DNA of 64,000 nt from Sphingomonadales bacterium (GCA_027490095.1 JAIXYT010000033.1:1-64000), one strand, 5' to 3'; counted from the first letter of the stretch, positions 51,560 through 61,122 are shown. The notes: generated by a model not told the origin, from the sequence alone. A program made the numbers and translations.

Positions 51560-52168
51560 CTAGCCGACCAAAGCGGAATCGCCCGCTGCCACGGCCTTGG
51601 CCACGATCATCCCTTCCCGCCTTGTGCCGTCCGCCTGGAAGGGATCATGCGCAACGTCATGCTCGTCGAATTCGGCCGTCCATGCTGCGAACTCGAGACA
51701 GACTCCATCGGGATCGAAGAAATAGACCGAGCGGACGTAGACCCCATCGTACATCTGGTCCGACGCTTGGGTCGGCGAATTGTCGTGGTTCAGGATCTTT
51801 GTGACCTTGATCCCCTTATCGATGAGCTTCCGGTGATATTCGTCGAACTTCTCGGCCGGTACGTTGAAGGCGATATGGTTCAGCGACCCGTGCGCCGTCA
51901 CGAAATTGCCCTGCGTCGGGAGCGCTTCAGGGGAGGCGATGCCGGGCGCCGCTTCGGGTGCGCCGTCGAACCAGAAGAAGGCCAGGCTATCGCCGTTGCC
52001 GATGTCGAAGAAGAAATGCTGGCCACGCCCCCCGGGCAGGTCCAGCGTCTTGACCAGCGGCATGCCGAGGATGTCGCGATAGAATTCGACCGTTCGTGCC
52101 ATGTCCTTGCAGACGAGCGCGAGATGATTGACGCCGCGAAACTCGAACTCCTTGTTCTTCCCGGTCAT
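51560..52168 (-). CDS. VOC family ring-cleavage-like protein
   Basis: The 202-residue protein has two VOC modules: FRGVNHLALVCKDMARTVEF, YRDILGMPLVKTLDLPGGRG, GSLNHIAFNVPAEKF and VYFFDPDGVCLEFAAW. His in NHLAL, His in NHIAF and Glu in CLEFA form the expected metal site. It resembles type I extradiol dioxygenase-like and glyoxalase-like enzymes of sphingomonad catabolic clusters. GGAGAACGCGC precedes the ATG. Confidence 0.82.
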   Translation of the reverse strand: MTGKNKEFEFRGVNHLALVCKDMARTVEFYRDILGMPLVKTLDLPGGRGQHFFFDIGNGDSLAFFWFDGAPEAAPGIASPEALPTQGNFVTAHGSLNHIAFNVPAEKFDEYHRKLIDKGIKVTKILNHDNSPTQASDQMYDGVYVRSVYFFDPDGVCLEFAAWTAEFDEHDVAHDPFQADGTRREGMIVAKAVAAGDSALVG

Positions 52169-52485
52169 GCGCGTTCTCCTTGAATGTCAGCTTGTCCTTG
52201 CGTTGGGCGTTTCACTCAACGCAGCGTGCGAGTGAAGCAGAATACGGGCCCGCGCGTTCTTTGGTTCCTCGGCGGTGGAGTCGATCGGCGAAAGCCTTGA
52301 GGAGGCGTTCCTGCGAATATGCGCAGAAGGCCGTAACCTTGGTGAGGAGCGGCCCATCATCGTGCACACTGGGGTTCGGCCCAACGGAAGCATGGAGTTT
52401 CATCACCAACCTCGATCCAGCCAATCGTCGCACTCATGCCAAGAACTGTCAATCTACTTTACGATTGGGTCCGGCACGGACAGGT
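52169..52485. other. Gap of 317 bp without a firm gene
   Basis: One plus-strand frame (52275–52532) reads MESIGESLEEAFLRICAEGR and continues protein-like for about 45 residues, but it runs into the end of the carboxymuconolactone decarboxylase-like gene on the other strand and has no known relatives. It may be a gene remnant. Nothing else is recognised. Confidence 0.4.
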
Positions 52486-53133
52486 TCATCGGGGGGCTGT
52501 GCGGGGCGCTCCGAGGAAGTCCGCGGCACTGAAGCCCTCGGGCGCCGCAATCTCGACGATCGGGTCCTCCCGGTTGTCATACTCCATGCGCAGGGCCCGC
52601 GTTATCACGGCATGCATGTCGTACAGGCAGGTGATGTAGGTGAATTCGAAGATCTGTTCGTCAGTCCAGAAGGTCTTCAGTTTGTCGAAGACTTCCAGCG
52701 GTACGCGCCCGCCGGCCTGGCACAGGCAGTCGGCATATGCGAGCACCGTGCGTTCCTGCTCGTTGTAGCAGTTAGCCACAGTCCAGAAGGCAATCGATGC
52801 AATCTTCTCCTCGCTGACCCCGAGGCCTCGCAGCGACTTGCAATGCTGCGAGAAGACGAACTGACTGCCCTTTACCCATCCGGCACGGGTCTGCCCGAGT
52901 TCGCGAAGCACCGGGTCGATCTTGCGCCCAGGATGTCGATAGACGGCAAAGCCATCGACCGCGTGCTTGAAGATGTCGGGCGCCAGCGCGAACACCGTCC
53001 ACCAGTCTCCTGGTGTTCCGGTAGCCGTGCCCGGCTCCGCAACCGGGTCCCGGTCGCCGAACAGGCGATTGTAATAGGCCTTCACCGTCTCGTCCGTTAC
53101 GTCCGATCGGGGAATCTGGCGCAGAACAGGCAT
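52486..53133 (-). CDS. Carboxymuconolactone decarboxylase family protein
   Basis: The 215-residue protein matches the AhpD/CMD fold: LRELGQTRAGWVKGSQFVFS, QHCKSLRGLGVSEEKIASIA and TVLAYADCLCQAGGRVPLEV. The redox CxxC of AhpD is absent; a single Cys-His neighbourhood (SQHCKS) remains. Such proteins act as decarboxylases or gamma-lactone enzymes in aromatic catabolism. GAGGAGCG precedes ATG 53133. It follows the NTF2-like gene in the same direction. Confidence 0.82.
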   Translation of the reverse strand: MPVLRQIPRSDVTDETVKAYYNRLFGDRDPVAEPGTATGTPGDWWTVFALAPDIFKHAVDGFAVYRHPGRKIDPVLRELGQTRAGWVKGSQFVFSQHCKSLRGLGVSEEKIASIAFWTVANCYNEQERTVLAYADCLCQAGGRVPLEVFDKLKTFWTDEQIFEFTYITCLYDMHAVITRALRMEYDNREDPIVEIAAPEGFSAADFLGAPRTAPR

Positions 53134-53143
53134 ATCTCGCTCC

Positions 53144-53533
53144 TCAGGCAAACTTTCGGAATTCGGCGACGTGCGCAGAGTCGAAATACTCGTCGAGCCG
53201 CGTGATCATCAGCTGGCTGACCCGGCAGATGATCGCGCATGGCAGCCGGACAACTGCTCCGTCATGGGTCCGCCGACCGGTCAGGACATGCTGCTGCACG
53301 AACCCGCCGGGAAAGACGCTGAGTTGCCGGTCGGCATAGCGACGGTCGCTGATCCGGGAAACCATGCCGCGCAATGTGGCTGCGGTCTGGTCCGGGGTGC
53401 CGACGATTTCATCGGTGTTATGCCAGATCTCGGCATCCTCGGCGAAGGCCGAGCGCATCGCCTCTATGTCGCCTTGCTCGATGGCGTCGAAGAACCGCGT
53501 CGCCAGCATCCGGATTTCGTCTGCTTCCGCCAT
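53144..53533 (-). CDS. NTF2/SnoaL-like protein
   Basis: The 129-residue protein has the NTF2 cone pattern: IRMLATRFFDAIEQGDIEAM, RSAFAEDAEIWHNTDE and LITRLDEYFDSAHV-type ending (MITRLDEYFDSAHVAEF). Members act as small hydrolases, isomerases or dehydratases on polyketide- or terpene-like rings. His in IWHN and Asp/Glu in LDEYFD are candidate active residues. It lies 10 bp from each neighbour in the minus-strand unit. Confidence 0.82.
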   Translation of the reverse strand: MAEADEIRMLATRFFDAIEQGDIEAMRSAFAEDAEIWHNTDEIVGTPDQTAATLRGMVSRISDRRYADRQLSVFPGGFVQQHVLTGRRTHDGAVVRLPCAIICRVSQLMITRLDEYFDSAHVAEFRKFA

Positions 53534-53542
53534 GTAGCCCTC

Positions 53543-54427
53543 CTATCGGTCGGCACCGAACATGCGGCCGCCGTTCGCTGCAATCAGCCCCTCGATATCA
53601 TCACCCGGATAGTCCGGATCGGCAGACTCGCCGAACGCCGACAGCATGTCGGCTGCAACCTGTTCGGCCATCGCCTTCCATTCAGGGTGGGTGAAGATCC
53701 AGAACCTGTCCGCTTCGATGGCGTTGACGACATATGTGCCGATCCGATCGGGCGACATGCCGCCGGCCAGAATCCCCTGCATCGCCTGGCTGGTCGCCGC
53801 ACTCGAGGTGTCACCGGGCACCGGGCGCAGTTTGCGGGTCGTCTCGACAATTCGGGTTGCCGACATGCCGGGCATCAACACCGACACGCCGACCTTCGTC
53901 GCGGCAAGTTCATTGCGCAGGGCCATCGCGATGCCCAGCGTTGCAAACTTGGAGCTGATGTACGCAACCGAGATCGGCGGCGGAACGACCGCCACCATGG
54001 AGGAGGTGAGGGTGATATGGCACGCCTCCGCACTCTCCTTCATGCTCTTGAGGAACGTCCGGCAGGCATAGAGGTGGGCGTGGGCGTTGACGGCATAGTT
54101 CCAGCGCCAGACTTCGGTGTCATAGCTTTCGAACGGTCCGGAGCCCCCGCCGACCCCCGCATTGCTGATGAGGATCCGCACCGGTCCGAACGCCCGCGTG
54201 CGTTCGCCGGCTGCCGCCCAACTGTCCTCGCTGGCGACATCCAGATGCACCGCAAGGACCGACGCGCCCTGCTGCCGGAGATGGTCGGCGGCAAGCTCAG
54301 CCCCGGCAAGATCGATGTCGGCGAGCACGAGCGAGGCGCCGCGGGCCGCAAGCGCTCGTGCGGTCGCCAGACCCAATCCGCGTGCGCCGCCCGTGACGAA
54401 GGCGACCTTGCCTGCAACATCGGTCAT
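53543..54427 (-). CDS. Short-chain dehydrogenase/reductase
   Basis: The 294-residue classical SDR has VTGGARGLGLATARALA, ADIDLAGAEL (Asp after beta 2, favouring NAD), ISNAGVG, the catalytic serine in LTSSMVAV and YISSKFA. The C-terminal 60 residues extend beyond the common length. Its ATG overlaps the MFS gene stop (ATGA), so it is co-expressed with the carrier, NTF2-like and CMD-like genes. Confidence 0.88.
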   Translation of the reverse strand: MTDVAGKVAFVTGGARGLGLATARALAARGASLVLADIDLAGAELAADHLRQQGASVLAVHLDVASEDSWAAAGERTRAFGPVRILISNAGVGGGSGPFESYDTEVWRWNYAVNAHAHLYACRTFLKSMKESAEACHITLTSSMVAVVPPPISVAYISSKFATLGIAMALRNELAATKVGVSVLMPGMSATRIVETTRKLRPVPGDTSSAATSQAMQGILAGGMSPDRIGTYVVNAIEADRFWIFTHPEWKAMAEQVAADMLSAFGESADPDYPGDDIEGLIAANGGRMFGADR

Positions 54428-55719
54428 TCGGCGAAATCCTTGTCGAGATGGCGCGTCATCAGAAATTGGGCGACGCCGGCCGCCGCCGCGAACGGGATCA
54501 GCGCCATCAGCGCCCAGCGCAGACTTGCGTCTCCGTGCATTGGCTTCAGCCCGTCACTGATGACGCCAACGAACAGAGGGCCGAGGCCAAGGCCGATGAT
54601 GTTGAACATCAGCATGAGGACAGCCGCAGCGGTCGCCCGCGAACGAGGGGGCGTCAGGTTCTGCACGAGAGCCAAGGCTGGCGCCACGTAGACGGTGCAG
54701 GCGGCCATCGGAACAAGCATCAGCGCTAGAGAAAGCTCCCAGCTGTCGGCAAGCAGAGCTGCCGCAAGGGTCGGGACAATGACAATTGCCGCGAGCGCAG
54801 GCATCGATCCGTAGGCGCGCGGGGACGCCTGTGCCCGGCGGCTGACCAGCCACCCGCCACCCAGGATGCCGATGCCAAAGGTGATGCCGGCAGCCGGAGC
54901 GAACCAGGTCGCCAGCGCCGAAAGCGGCATCCCCTGGGTCCTTATCAGGAACGCAGGTATCCAGTTGAGCATCCCGTAGCTGACGAACGCCGACAATCCG
55001 CTGCCGACCATCAGGAGCCTGAGCGAGGGCCTCTGCCAGAATATCGCCAGCGTCTGGCGAAACGGCAGTGCCACATCGACCGGCCTGTTTCCATCCATCT
55101 GGCCGCGAGCCGGTTCGCGAACGAGCCAGATCAGGATCGGGGCGATGACAATGCCCACGGCCCCGATCAGGATGAAGGCATTGCGCCAGCCGATCGTGGA
55201 CGCGGCCCATCCGCCGAATGCCGCGCCGACGAAGACGCCGAACGGGCCATTCAGGGTGAAGATGCCGATTGCCAGAGGGCGGCGGCTGGGCGGATAGTAA
55301 TCGGCAATGACGGAGAGGGACGGCGCAGTGCCGCCCGCTTCCCCGGCCCCTACTCCAAAGCGCATCAGTGCGAGCTGCCAGAAGCTGTTTGCAAGGCCAC
55401 AGGCCGCGGTGAACCCGCTCCAGATGACGCAGGCGATTCCGATCAGCTTCACGCGGTTCCACCGATCGGCGATCATCGCGACGGGCACGCCCATGATGGC
55501 GTAGAAGATTGCGAAGGCGAGACCGGTCAGCAATCCGAACTGGGTGTCGCTGAAATCCAGCTCCGCCCGGATCGGCTCGACAAGGACCGACAGAAGCTGC
55601 CTGTCGACGAAATTGATCGTGCCGACCACAAACAGCAGCGCAAGGGCGACCGTGCGGCGCACAACGAGCGCCCTGTCCGGGTCGGCAGCCTCTCCTCCGA
55701 GACCGGTGATCTGCGTCAT
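54424..55719 (-). CDS. MFS transporter, spinster-like
   Basis: The 431-residue protein has twelve predicted helices with the MFS motif FGLLTGLAFAIFYAIMGVPV, ADRWNRVKLIGIAC (motif A-like loop) and GVGAGEAGGTAPSLSVIADY. The VGTINFVDRQLLSVLVEPIR opening is typical of sphingomonad spinster-like carriers for aromatic acids or steroid-like compounds. The ATG at 55719 has GGGGAGAGCG upstream. It heads the minus-strand unit 52486–55719. Confidence 0.9.
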   Translation of the reverse strand: MTQITGLGGEAADPDRALVVRRTVALALLFVVGTINFVDRQLLSVLVEPIRAELDFSDTQFGLLTGLAFAIFYAIMGVPVAMIADRWNRVKLIGIACVIWSGFTAACGLANSFWQLALMRFGVGAGEAGGTAPSLSVIADYYPPSRRPLAIGIFTLNGPFGVFVGAAFGGWAASTIGWRNAFILIGAVGIVIAPILIWLVREPARGQMDGNRPVDVALPFRQTLAIFWQRPSLRLLMVGSGLSAFVSYGMLNWIPAFLIRTQGMPLSALATWFAPAAGITFGIGILGGGWLVSRRAQASPRAYGSMPALAAIVIVPTLAAALLADSWELSLALMLVPMAACTVYVAPALALVQNLTPPRSRATAAAVLMLMFNIIGLGLGPLFVGVISDGLKPMHGDASLRWALMALIPFAAAAGVAQFLMTRHLDKDFAE

Positions 55720-55767
55720 CGCTCTCCCCAGGCGTGCAGCGCGGTCTTCCGCCATGGCTGCCGCCGA

Positions 55768-55783
55768 ATACTTAGGACTTTAA
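55768..55783. promoter_or_regulatory. Shared operator, site 4 (divergent MFS and SDR units)
   Basis: ATACTTAGGACTTTAA keeps the left half ATACTTAG; the right half is degenerate but forms CTTA...TAAG dyad symmetry. It lies between the starts at 55719 and 55842. Confidence 0.5.
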
Positions 55784-55841
55784 GTTTATCTGTCAATGTG
55801 GTTTACGGTTGAACGTGATGCCAGCGGTCAGGGAGGGGCCT

Positions 55842-56609
55842 GTGGAAATCGCGGGGAAGGTGGCCATCGTCACGGGCGCAGCGTCCGGGATCGGCCGCGC
55901 GACAGCTGAGCTGCTCGCCGCGCACGGCGCTTCGCAGCTCCTGCTGGTCGATATCGACATACCGGGCCTCGAGGAAACGGCAGCGCGTGTGCAATCGCAT
56001 GGCGCAAGGGCCGCCGCTTACCGCGTCGATCTCGCCGACATCGTTGCCAGCGAGGCCTGGTTCCGCAGGCATGGGGCGGTCGATATCCTTCACAACAACG
56101 CCGGGGTCGTTTCGGGCGCCCCGCAGTTCCCGGACGCCGATGTCGGCAGGCTCCGTTGGATCATCGACGTGAACCTGACATCGCTGGTGATCGCAACGCA
56201 GACTGTTGCCCAAGCCATGCGGGATCGATCCGGCGGCGTGATCGTCAACACCGTGTCGACCGTTGCTCGCGGCACCGGATTTCATGACGCGATGTATGCA
56301 ACGACGAAGGCCGGGGTCATGATGTTCACCCGGTGCTGCGCGTCGCTTCATGCCCCGTGGAATGTCCGTGTGAACGGGGTGCTTCCGGGGCTGACCGACA
56401 CGCCGATCCTGTTCAAGACGGGCGCTGACGGGGCAGCGGACTGGATGGGGCCCGTGCTGGAGAACAACGAGCGGTGCGACCCCGGGGATATTGCCGAGGG
56501 CGTGATCGACATCATCAGGGACGAAAGCCGCAAGGGCGGCGATTGGGTGGCCATCCGGCGGCTGGCCGGGCAGGTGGAGCGTACCTGGGGCCAGGCGAGC
56601 ACACCCTAA
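55842..56609 (+). CDS. Short-chain dehydrogenase/reductase
   Basis: The 255-residue SDR has VTGAASGIGRATAELLAAHG, VDIDIPGL (NAD-type Asp), HNNAGVVSG, the serine in VNTVSTVARG and YATTKAG. The GTG at 55842 has AGGGAGGGG upstream and gives the standard SDR length; ATG 55818 is an alternative. It is convergent with the glutathione transferase gene (4 bp overlap). Confidence 0.87.
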   Translation: MEIAGKVAIVTGAASGIGRATAELLAAHGASQLLLVDIDIPGLEETAARVQSHGARAAAYRVDLADIVASEAWFRRHGAVDILHNNAGVVSGAPQFPDADVGRLRWIIDVNLTSLVIATQTVAQAMRDRSGGVIVNTVSTVARGTGFHDAMYATTKAGVMMFTRCCASLHAPWNVRVNGVLPGLTDTPILFKTGADGAADWMGPVLENNERCDPGDIAEGVIDIIRDESRKGGDWVAIRRLAGQVERTWGQASTP

Positions 56610-57316
56610 CGCAGCGGGGCGGACAACATGTTCTGTCCGAACAGATTTGACCACTGCTCATCCGTCAGTATGGGCCGTGCGCTGGACAGATTGGCCGGAT
56701 TCTTCACGTCGGTGCCGGCGATTACGGCAGGCCGGTTTCCGATCGTCTCGAACCAGCGCGAAACGGCGGGGTATTCGTCGAGCGCGAGGCCGATGGCGCG
56801 GACCGCGCGGGCCCAGGGCCATGTCGCGATGTCGGCTATGGAGTATTCGCCGGCGAGATAAGGTTCGTCGCTCAGCCGTCCATTCAAGACGTGAAGCAGC
56901 CGGATCGTCTCGTTCCGATAGCGCTCGACCGGGTAGGTCTGGCCCTCCGGGGCATAGCGGATGAAATGATGGGCCTGCCCCTGCATCGGTCCGAAGCTCG
57001 CCATCTGCCACATCAGCCACTGCTGAGCCTGGGTTCGCCGCCTGGGATCGACGGGAAGCAGCTGCCCGCTCTTCTCCGCCAGATAGAGGAGAATGGCACC
57101 GGATTCGAAAACGGGCAGGGGCAGGCCACTTCCGATCGGATCATGGTCCACGATGGCCGGCAGCCGCGCATTCGGGTTGATGCGGCGATACTGGGCTGTC
57201 AGGTGATCGCCCTTCAGCATGTCCATCTTGATCAGCCGGTAGACTGCCCCGATCTCCTCCAGCATGATCGAAATCTTGTGCCCGTTCGGAGTTGGGGTGA
57301 AGTAGAGTTCGATCAC
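56606..57316 (-). CDS. Glutathione transferase, Nu-class (YfcG-like)
   Basis: The 236-residue protein has the Nu-class N-terminus MIELYFTPTPNGHKISIMLE with TPNGHK at the glutathione thiol site, then INPNARLPAIVD, FESGAILLYLAEKSG, a helical domain with WLMWQMASFGPMQGQAHHFI and AGEYSIADIATWPW. E. coli YfcG is a disulfide reductase, and a Nu-class enzyme of Novosphingobium removes glutathione from lignin-derived beta-ether adducts. It starts with GTG (AAGGA upstream) and follows the TonB receptor on the same strand. Confidence 0.88.
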   Translation of the reverse strand: MIELYFTPTPNGHKISIMLEEIGAVYRLIKMDMLKGDHLTAQYRRINPNARLPAIVDHDPIGSGLPLPVFESGAILLYLAEKSGQLLPVDPRRRTQAQQWLMWQMASFGPMQGQAHHFIRYAPEGQTYPVERYRNETIRLLHVLNGRLSDEPYLAGEYSIADIATWPWARAVRAIGLALDEYPAVSRWFETIGNRPAVIAGTDVKNPANLSSARPILTDEQWSNLFGQNMLSAPLR

Positions 57317-57459
57317 CTCGGATATCCTTCGGCGCGGGTTGAGCGGTCAGGCTGCGTGAATGGATGCGAAGGGCGCAACTCGCCACATGATTGCGGGCAT
57401 GCGCCTGCCTCGCCGGTGTCGAAACAGGCAGGGCAGGCGCAGGTCCGCAGGATCCCGAC

Positions 57460-59709
57460 CTAAAAGCGGAAACCGGCTTCGATGAAGATATTGCGGGCGG
57501 GTTCGACGTACAGGATGGCGCGTGGAACCGGCGTGATCGGGCTGGGAAGGTTGAACGCGCTTCCCGTGGTCAGTTCATTCGTCAGATTGTTTCCGACCAG
57601 CGCGATATGCCAACGTTCACTTGCCGGCGTGATCTGCATTCGCATGTCGACCTTTGCGAAGCCGGGCTGGACACCGAACAGCGGGCTCTGGTTGTCGGAA
57701 TTGAAGAACTCCGACCGTCCGGCAACGACGACCGTGGTGTCGAGGCGGAGCGCCGAGGTGAGGGGCACCCGCGCGGTCCCCTGCAGGCTTGCCATGAAGT
57801 CGGATGAGAGGGTCAGCGGTGCGCCGGCGATGTTGTTGGCCGCAATGCTGGCCGGATTGCCGGGATTGCATTCCGTGATCGGCTGCGTCGCAAGGCATCC
57901 GGCACCCGGGAAGTCGAGATACTTGGCATCCTGCCAGGCCGCCGAAGCGTTCAGCGTGAAGCTCGGGCTGGGATTCCAGATCAGTTGCCCTTCGATCCCG
58001 CGCGAGCGGGCACTTGCGGCATTCCCTGTCTGGAAGCTGGACAAGACCGGGTTGTAGACCGACACCTGAAGATCGGTGAACTTGAGATCGTAGAAGGCGG
58101 CGTTCAGGATCAGGCGGCCGTCCGACAGTGTCGACTTGACCCCGAACTCGATGTTGCGGGACCGTTCGGGGTCGAAGATGAACGTCGCATCGCGTGTTCC
58201 GTAGGTGTTGCTGACAAACCCGCCCGATTTCGAGCCACGGGCAAGGGCGGCGTAGACCATGAAGCTGTCGGAAATGTCATACTGGACCGTGATCGAAGGA
58301 TCGAAGAGGTCCTCATTGATGTTTCCGCTTGCGCTCGTAAGTGGCCTCAGCGGGAACGGCCCATAGACAAGCTCGCCGTCAAAGGTCCCGTCCTTCTTGG
58401 TGTTCGTGTATCGAAGGCTGCCGATCACGCGCAGCGCATCCGTCGCGTTCAGGGTCGCCTGGCCGAAAGCCGACAGCGTACGGGCCGTCTGCCGGAAATT
58501 TGTCTGCAAAAGCCCGAAATAGTTCAACGCCGGAATGTTGAAACCACCGAGCTGGGTAAGCTCGTAGGTCGACCTGTCATAGTAGCCGCCAACGATATAC
58601 TCGATGAGTTCTCCCTGCGGAGACAGGAGTCGGATTTCCTGGGAAAACTGGGAGAAGTTCTCGGGAAAGCTGTTGTAGACACTGTTGACTGTGTTGTTGA
58701 GCGTTCCAGGGATGGTCTGATCGAATCCGTTGATGATGTTGGAGTCGAACCAGGAATAGCCCGTGATCGACGTGATCGTGTGATCCCCGACCTGGAAGTT
58801 TGCGGTCACCGACCCCATGATCGATTCGGTTTCCTGCCCCTCTTCGCCGAGTGCCGAATCCTCGAGGAAGCGCGTCTGCCTTGGGCGTTGGGGCGTGGTC
58901 AGGGGGCTTGCAACGGTGACACCGCCCCGGATGTCCTGGTTCGCGTATTCAAGCTTTGCGGTCACATCGACTGAAGCGGAAGGTTCCCACCGCAAGGTCC
59001 CGCGGATCAGTTGCTGACGCAGACGAGGATCGTCATTCCCGGTGGCGCGGTTCTCGATCCAGCCTTCCTGGTCCTGGATCCGGGCCGCAATGCGGAATCC
59101 CAGCGTGTCGCTGATCGGGCCGGAGACGAAGCCCGACGCGTCATAGCCCTCGAAATCGAAGTTGTAGGCCGCAGTGACCGAACCCTCGAACTCGCGCGTC
59201 GGCCCGCGCGAGATGATGCTGACCGCCCCGGCCGGCGTGTTCTTGCCGAACAATGCGCCCTGTGGCCCACGAAGCACTTCGACCCGTTCCAGATCGAAGA
59301 ACGGAGCCTGCGCCTGCCGGTTTCGGCCAGCGTAGATGCCATCCATGTAAAGGCTGACCGACTGGTCGAAGGCGAAGTTGGCCGGCGGTGACCCGAATCC
59401 GCGGATGTAGATGACGTTGTTGCCCGCCGTCGTTTGCACGAACACGTTCGGAACGAGGTTCATTATCGACCGGAAATCATTGCTGCGGAAGGCTTCGATC
59501 TGCGCACCGCTCACCACCTCAAGCGAGATCGGCACGTCCTGCAGGCTTTGCTCCCGCTTCTGTGCGGTGACGATGATGTCCGTGGAACCCGCCTGGTCCA
59601 CGGCGGATGACTCGCCGACCCCGGTCGACTGCGCCACAGCGGGCGTAGCGGCTGCCGCCATCGCGATCACAGCCACACCCGACATCAGACCCCAGCTGAA
59701 AATCTTCAT
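57460..59709 (-). CDS. TonB-dependent outer-membrane receptor
   Basis: The 749-residue protein has a signal peptide (LMSGVAVIAMAAAATPAVAQ), a Ton box region (TDIIVTAQKREQSLQDVPIS), a plug domain with IYIRGFGSPPANFAFDQSVS and LRGPQGALFGKNTPAGAVSI, and a beta barrel ending in Phe (FIEAGFRF). Such receptors in sphingomonads import aromatic or other large substrates across the outer membrane. GGGAGGTGAGC precedes the ATG at 59709, and operator site 5 is upstream. Confidence 0.95.
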   Translation of the reverse strand: MKIFSWGLMSGVAVIAMAAAATPAVAQSTGVGESSAVDQAGSTDIIVTAQKREQSLQDVPISLEVVSGAQIEAFRSNDFRSIMNLVPNVFVQTTAGNNVIYIRGFGSPPANFAFDQSVSLYMDGIYAGRNRQAQAPFFDLERVEVLRGPQGALFGKNTPAGAVSIISRGPTREFEGSVTAAYNFDFEGYDASGFVSGPISDTLGFRIAARIQDQEGWIENRATGNDDPRLRQQLIRGTLRWEPSASVDVTAKLEYANQDIRGGVTVASPLTTPQRPRQTRFLEDSALGEEGQETESIMGSVTANFQVGDHTITSITGYSWFDSNIINGFDQTIPGTLNNTVNSVYNSFPENFSQFSQEIRLLSPQGELIEYIVGGYYDRSTYELTQLGGFNIPALNYFGLLQTNFRQTARTLSAFGQATLNATDALRVIGSLRYTNTKKDGTFDGELVYGPFPLRPLTSASGNINEDLFDPSITVQYDISDSFMVYAALARGSKSGGFVSNTYGTRDATFIFDPERSRNIEFGVKSTLSDGRLILNAAFYDLKFTDLQVSVYNPVLSSFQTGNAASARSRGIEGQLIWNPSPSFTLNASAAWQDAKYLDFPGAGCLATQPITECNPGNPASIAANNIAGAPLTLSSDFMASLQGTARVPLTSALRLDTTVVVAGRSEFFNSDNQSPLFGVQPGFAKVDMRMQITPASERWHIALVGNNLTNELTTGSAFNLPSPITPVPRAILYVEPARNIFIEAGFRF

Positions 59710-59774
59710 GCTCACCTCCCGCGTTTTGCCGACTGATCGGAGCGACTCTCCACTCGCGTCCGTCAATCTGTTTG

Positions 59775-59790
59775 ACCCTTAGTTTACTAA
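59775..59790. promoter_or_regulatory. Shared operator, site 5 (divergent TonB receptor and DUF3237 units)
   Basis: ACCCTTAGTTTACTAA contains TTAGT-TT-ACTAA, a perfect-arm dyad, placed between the starts at 59709 and 59833. Confidence 0.6.
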
Positions 59791-59832
59791 TGGTATTGTG
59801 GTTGTCCATAGCTTTCTGGGCTGGGGATCGAC

Positions 59833-60339
59833 GTGGACGAAGCTGCCAAGGAAAAGTCGCATGCCAGCCTCGTGTCCCGCTATCTGTGCACGGTCGAGTT
59901 CGAGGTCGCCGGGGGGTTGATCGCGATCGGAGCTTCACCTTTCGGCGATCGCCGGTTGGGATATGTGACGGGCGGCCGCTTCATGGGGCCGCGCCTCGAG
60001 GGCGTCGTGCTGCCTGGGGGCGGCAACTGGTCACAGAGCGGCCGCCTCTGCCCCGACCTCTCGATCGGCACCTTCGATGCCAGGGTCGTCTGGCAGGCAC
60101 GTGGGGGCGAGATGATCTACGTTACCTATTCCGGACGCAGCCGGGTGCCCGATGGCGTGCGGGCCCTGTTTGCCGATCCGGCCGCGCCGGCTGTCGACCC
60201 CGGGGATTATTACCTTCGAATCGCACCGGTTTTCGAAACCGCGAGTTCCAGGTTCGCCTGGCTGAACGGGATCCTTGCGGTAGGGGTCGGCGAACGGACC
60301 GATTTCGGTGTCAGGCACATCCTCTACGAGATACTCTGA
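59833..60339 (+). CDS. DUF3237 family protein
   Basis: The 168-residue protein shows the DUF3237 pattern: GGRFMGPRLEGVVLPGGGNW, TFDARVVWQARGGEMIYVTY, SGRSRVPDG, YYLRIAPVFETASSRFAWLN and a GVGERT-type end. It is a small beta-barrel family of unknown function, common beside catabolic genes in sphingomonads and actinobacteria. It starts with GTG and is followed 29 bp later by a glutathione transferase on the same strand. Confidence 0.85.
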   Translation: MDEAAKEKSHASLVSRYLCTVEFEVAGGLIAIGASPFGDRRLGYVTGGRFMGPRLEGVVLPGGGNWSQSGRLCPDLSIGTFDARVVWQARGGEMIYVTYSGRSRVPDGVRALFADPAAPAVDPGDYYLRIAPVFETASSRFAWLNGILAVGVGERTDFGVRHILYEIL

Positions 60340-60368
60340 ACCCGCATTGACGTCGGCGAGGCCACAGC

Positions 60369-61106
60369 ATGATCGATCTGCATTACGCCCCGACCCCGAA
60401 CTGCCAGAAGATCGCGATCATGCTGGAAGAGACGGGCCTCGCCCATCGGGTGCTGCCCTATGACATCTTCGAAGGCGATCAGTTGGTCCCCGAGTTCGGC
60501 CTCATCAACCCGAACCACAGGCTTCCGGCCATTGTCGATCATGCGCCTGGCGGCCGCGACCCTGTCCATGTTTTCGAGTCGGGTGCCATTCTTCAGTATC
60601 TCGCGGAGAAGAGCGGGCGCTTCCTGCCGATATCGGGCCCATCGCGGGCCACTGTCTTGTCCTGGCTGACCTGGCAGGTTGCCGGGCTCGGGCCGATCGG
60701 TGGGCAGGCCAGTCATTTCCTGCGCTATGCCCCCCCAGGCCAGGACTATGCGGTCCAGCGCTACACTCGGGAACTGGATCGCTTGCTCACGGTGCTGGAA
60801 CGGCAGCTGTCCGAAAGCCCCTATGTCGCCGGAGATGCCTACTCCATTGCCGACATGGCGATCTGGCCCGGTCGTGCTGCGTCCATCGTCATGGGGATGT
60901 CCCTCGACCAGTGGCCTGCCACACGCCACTGGTTCGAGCGCATAAAGAGGCGTCCGGCGGTTCGTCGCGTGATGGCACGGCCCGACCTTGCTCCGCCTGA
61001 ACACTACACGCGGCGCCACCAGGCGCTGGATGACCGGCAGTGGTCAAATCTGTTTGGCGACGCAAACCGGGAAGCCGTCGCAAGGCGCCCAACGCGATCC
61101 TCCTGA
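60369..61106 (+). CDS. Glutathione transferase, Nu-class-like
   Basis: The 245-residue protein is a paralogue of the one at 56606: YAPTPNCQKIAIMLEETGLA (Cys in place of Gly-His in TPNGHK), INPNHRLPAIVD, FESGAILQYLAEKSG and WLTWQVAGLGPIGGQASHFL. Both end in a QWSNLFG motif. The TPNCQK change at the glutathione site may alter thiol handling. It is in a unit with the DUF3237 gene. Confidence 0.87.
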   Translation: MIDLHYAPTPNCQKIAIMLEETGLAHRVLPYDIFEGDQLVPEFGLINPNHRLPAIVDHAPGGRDPVHVFESGAILQYLAEKSGRFLPISGPSRATVLSWLTWQVAGLGPIGGQASHFLRYAPPGQDYAVQRYTRELDRLLTVLERQLSESPYVAGDAYSIADMAIWPGRAASIVMGMSLDQWPATRHWFERIKRRPAVRRVMARPDLAPPEHYTRRHQALDDRQWSNLFGDANREAVARRPTRSS

Positions 61107-61122
61107 GGCATCAATCCTGCAC

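Noticed and set aside
52275-52532. Plus-strand frame MESIGESLEEAFLRICAEGR...
   Set aside because: Partly protein-like, but it runs antisense into the carboxymuconolactone decarboxylase-like gene and has no known relatives; recorded only as a possible remnant within the gap.
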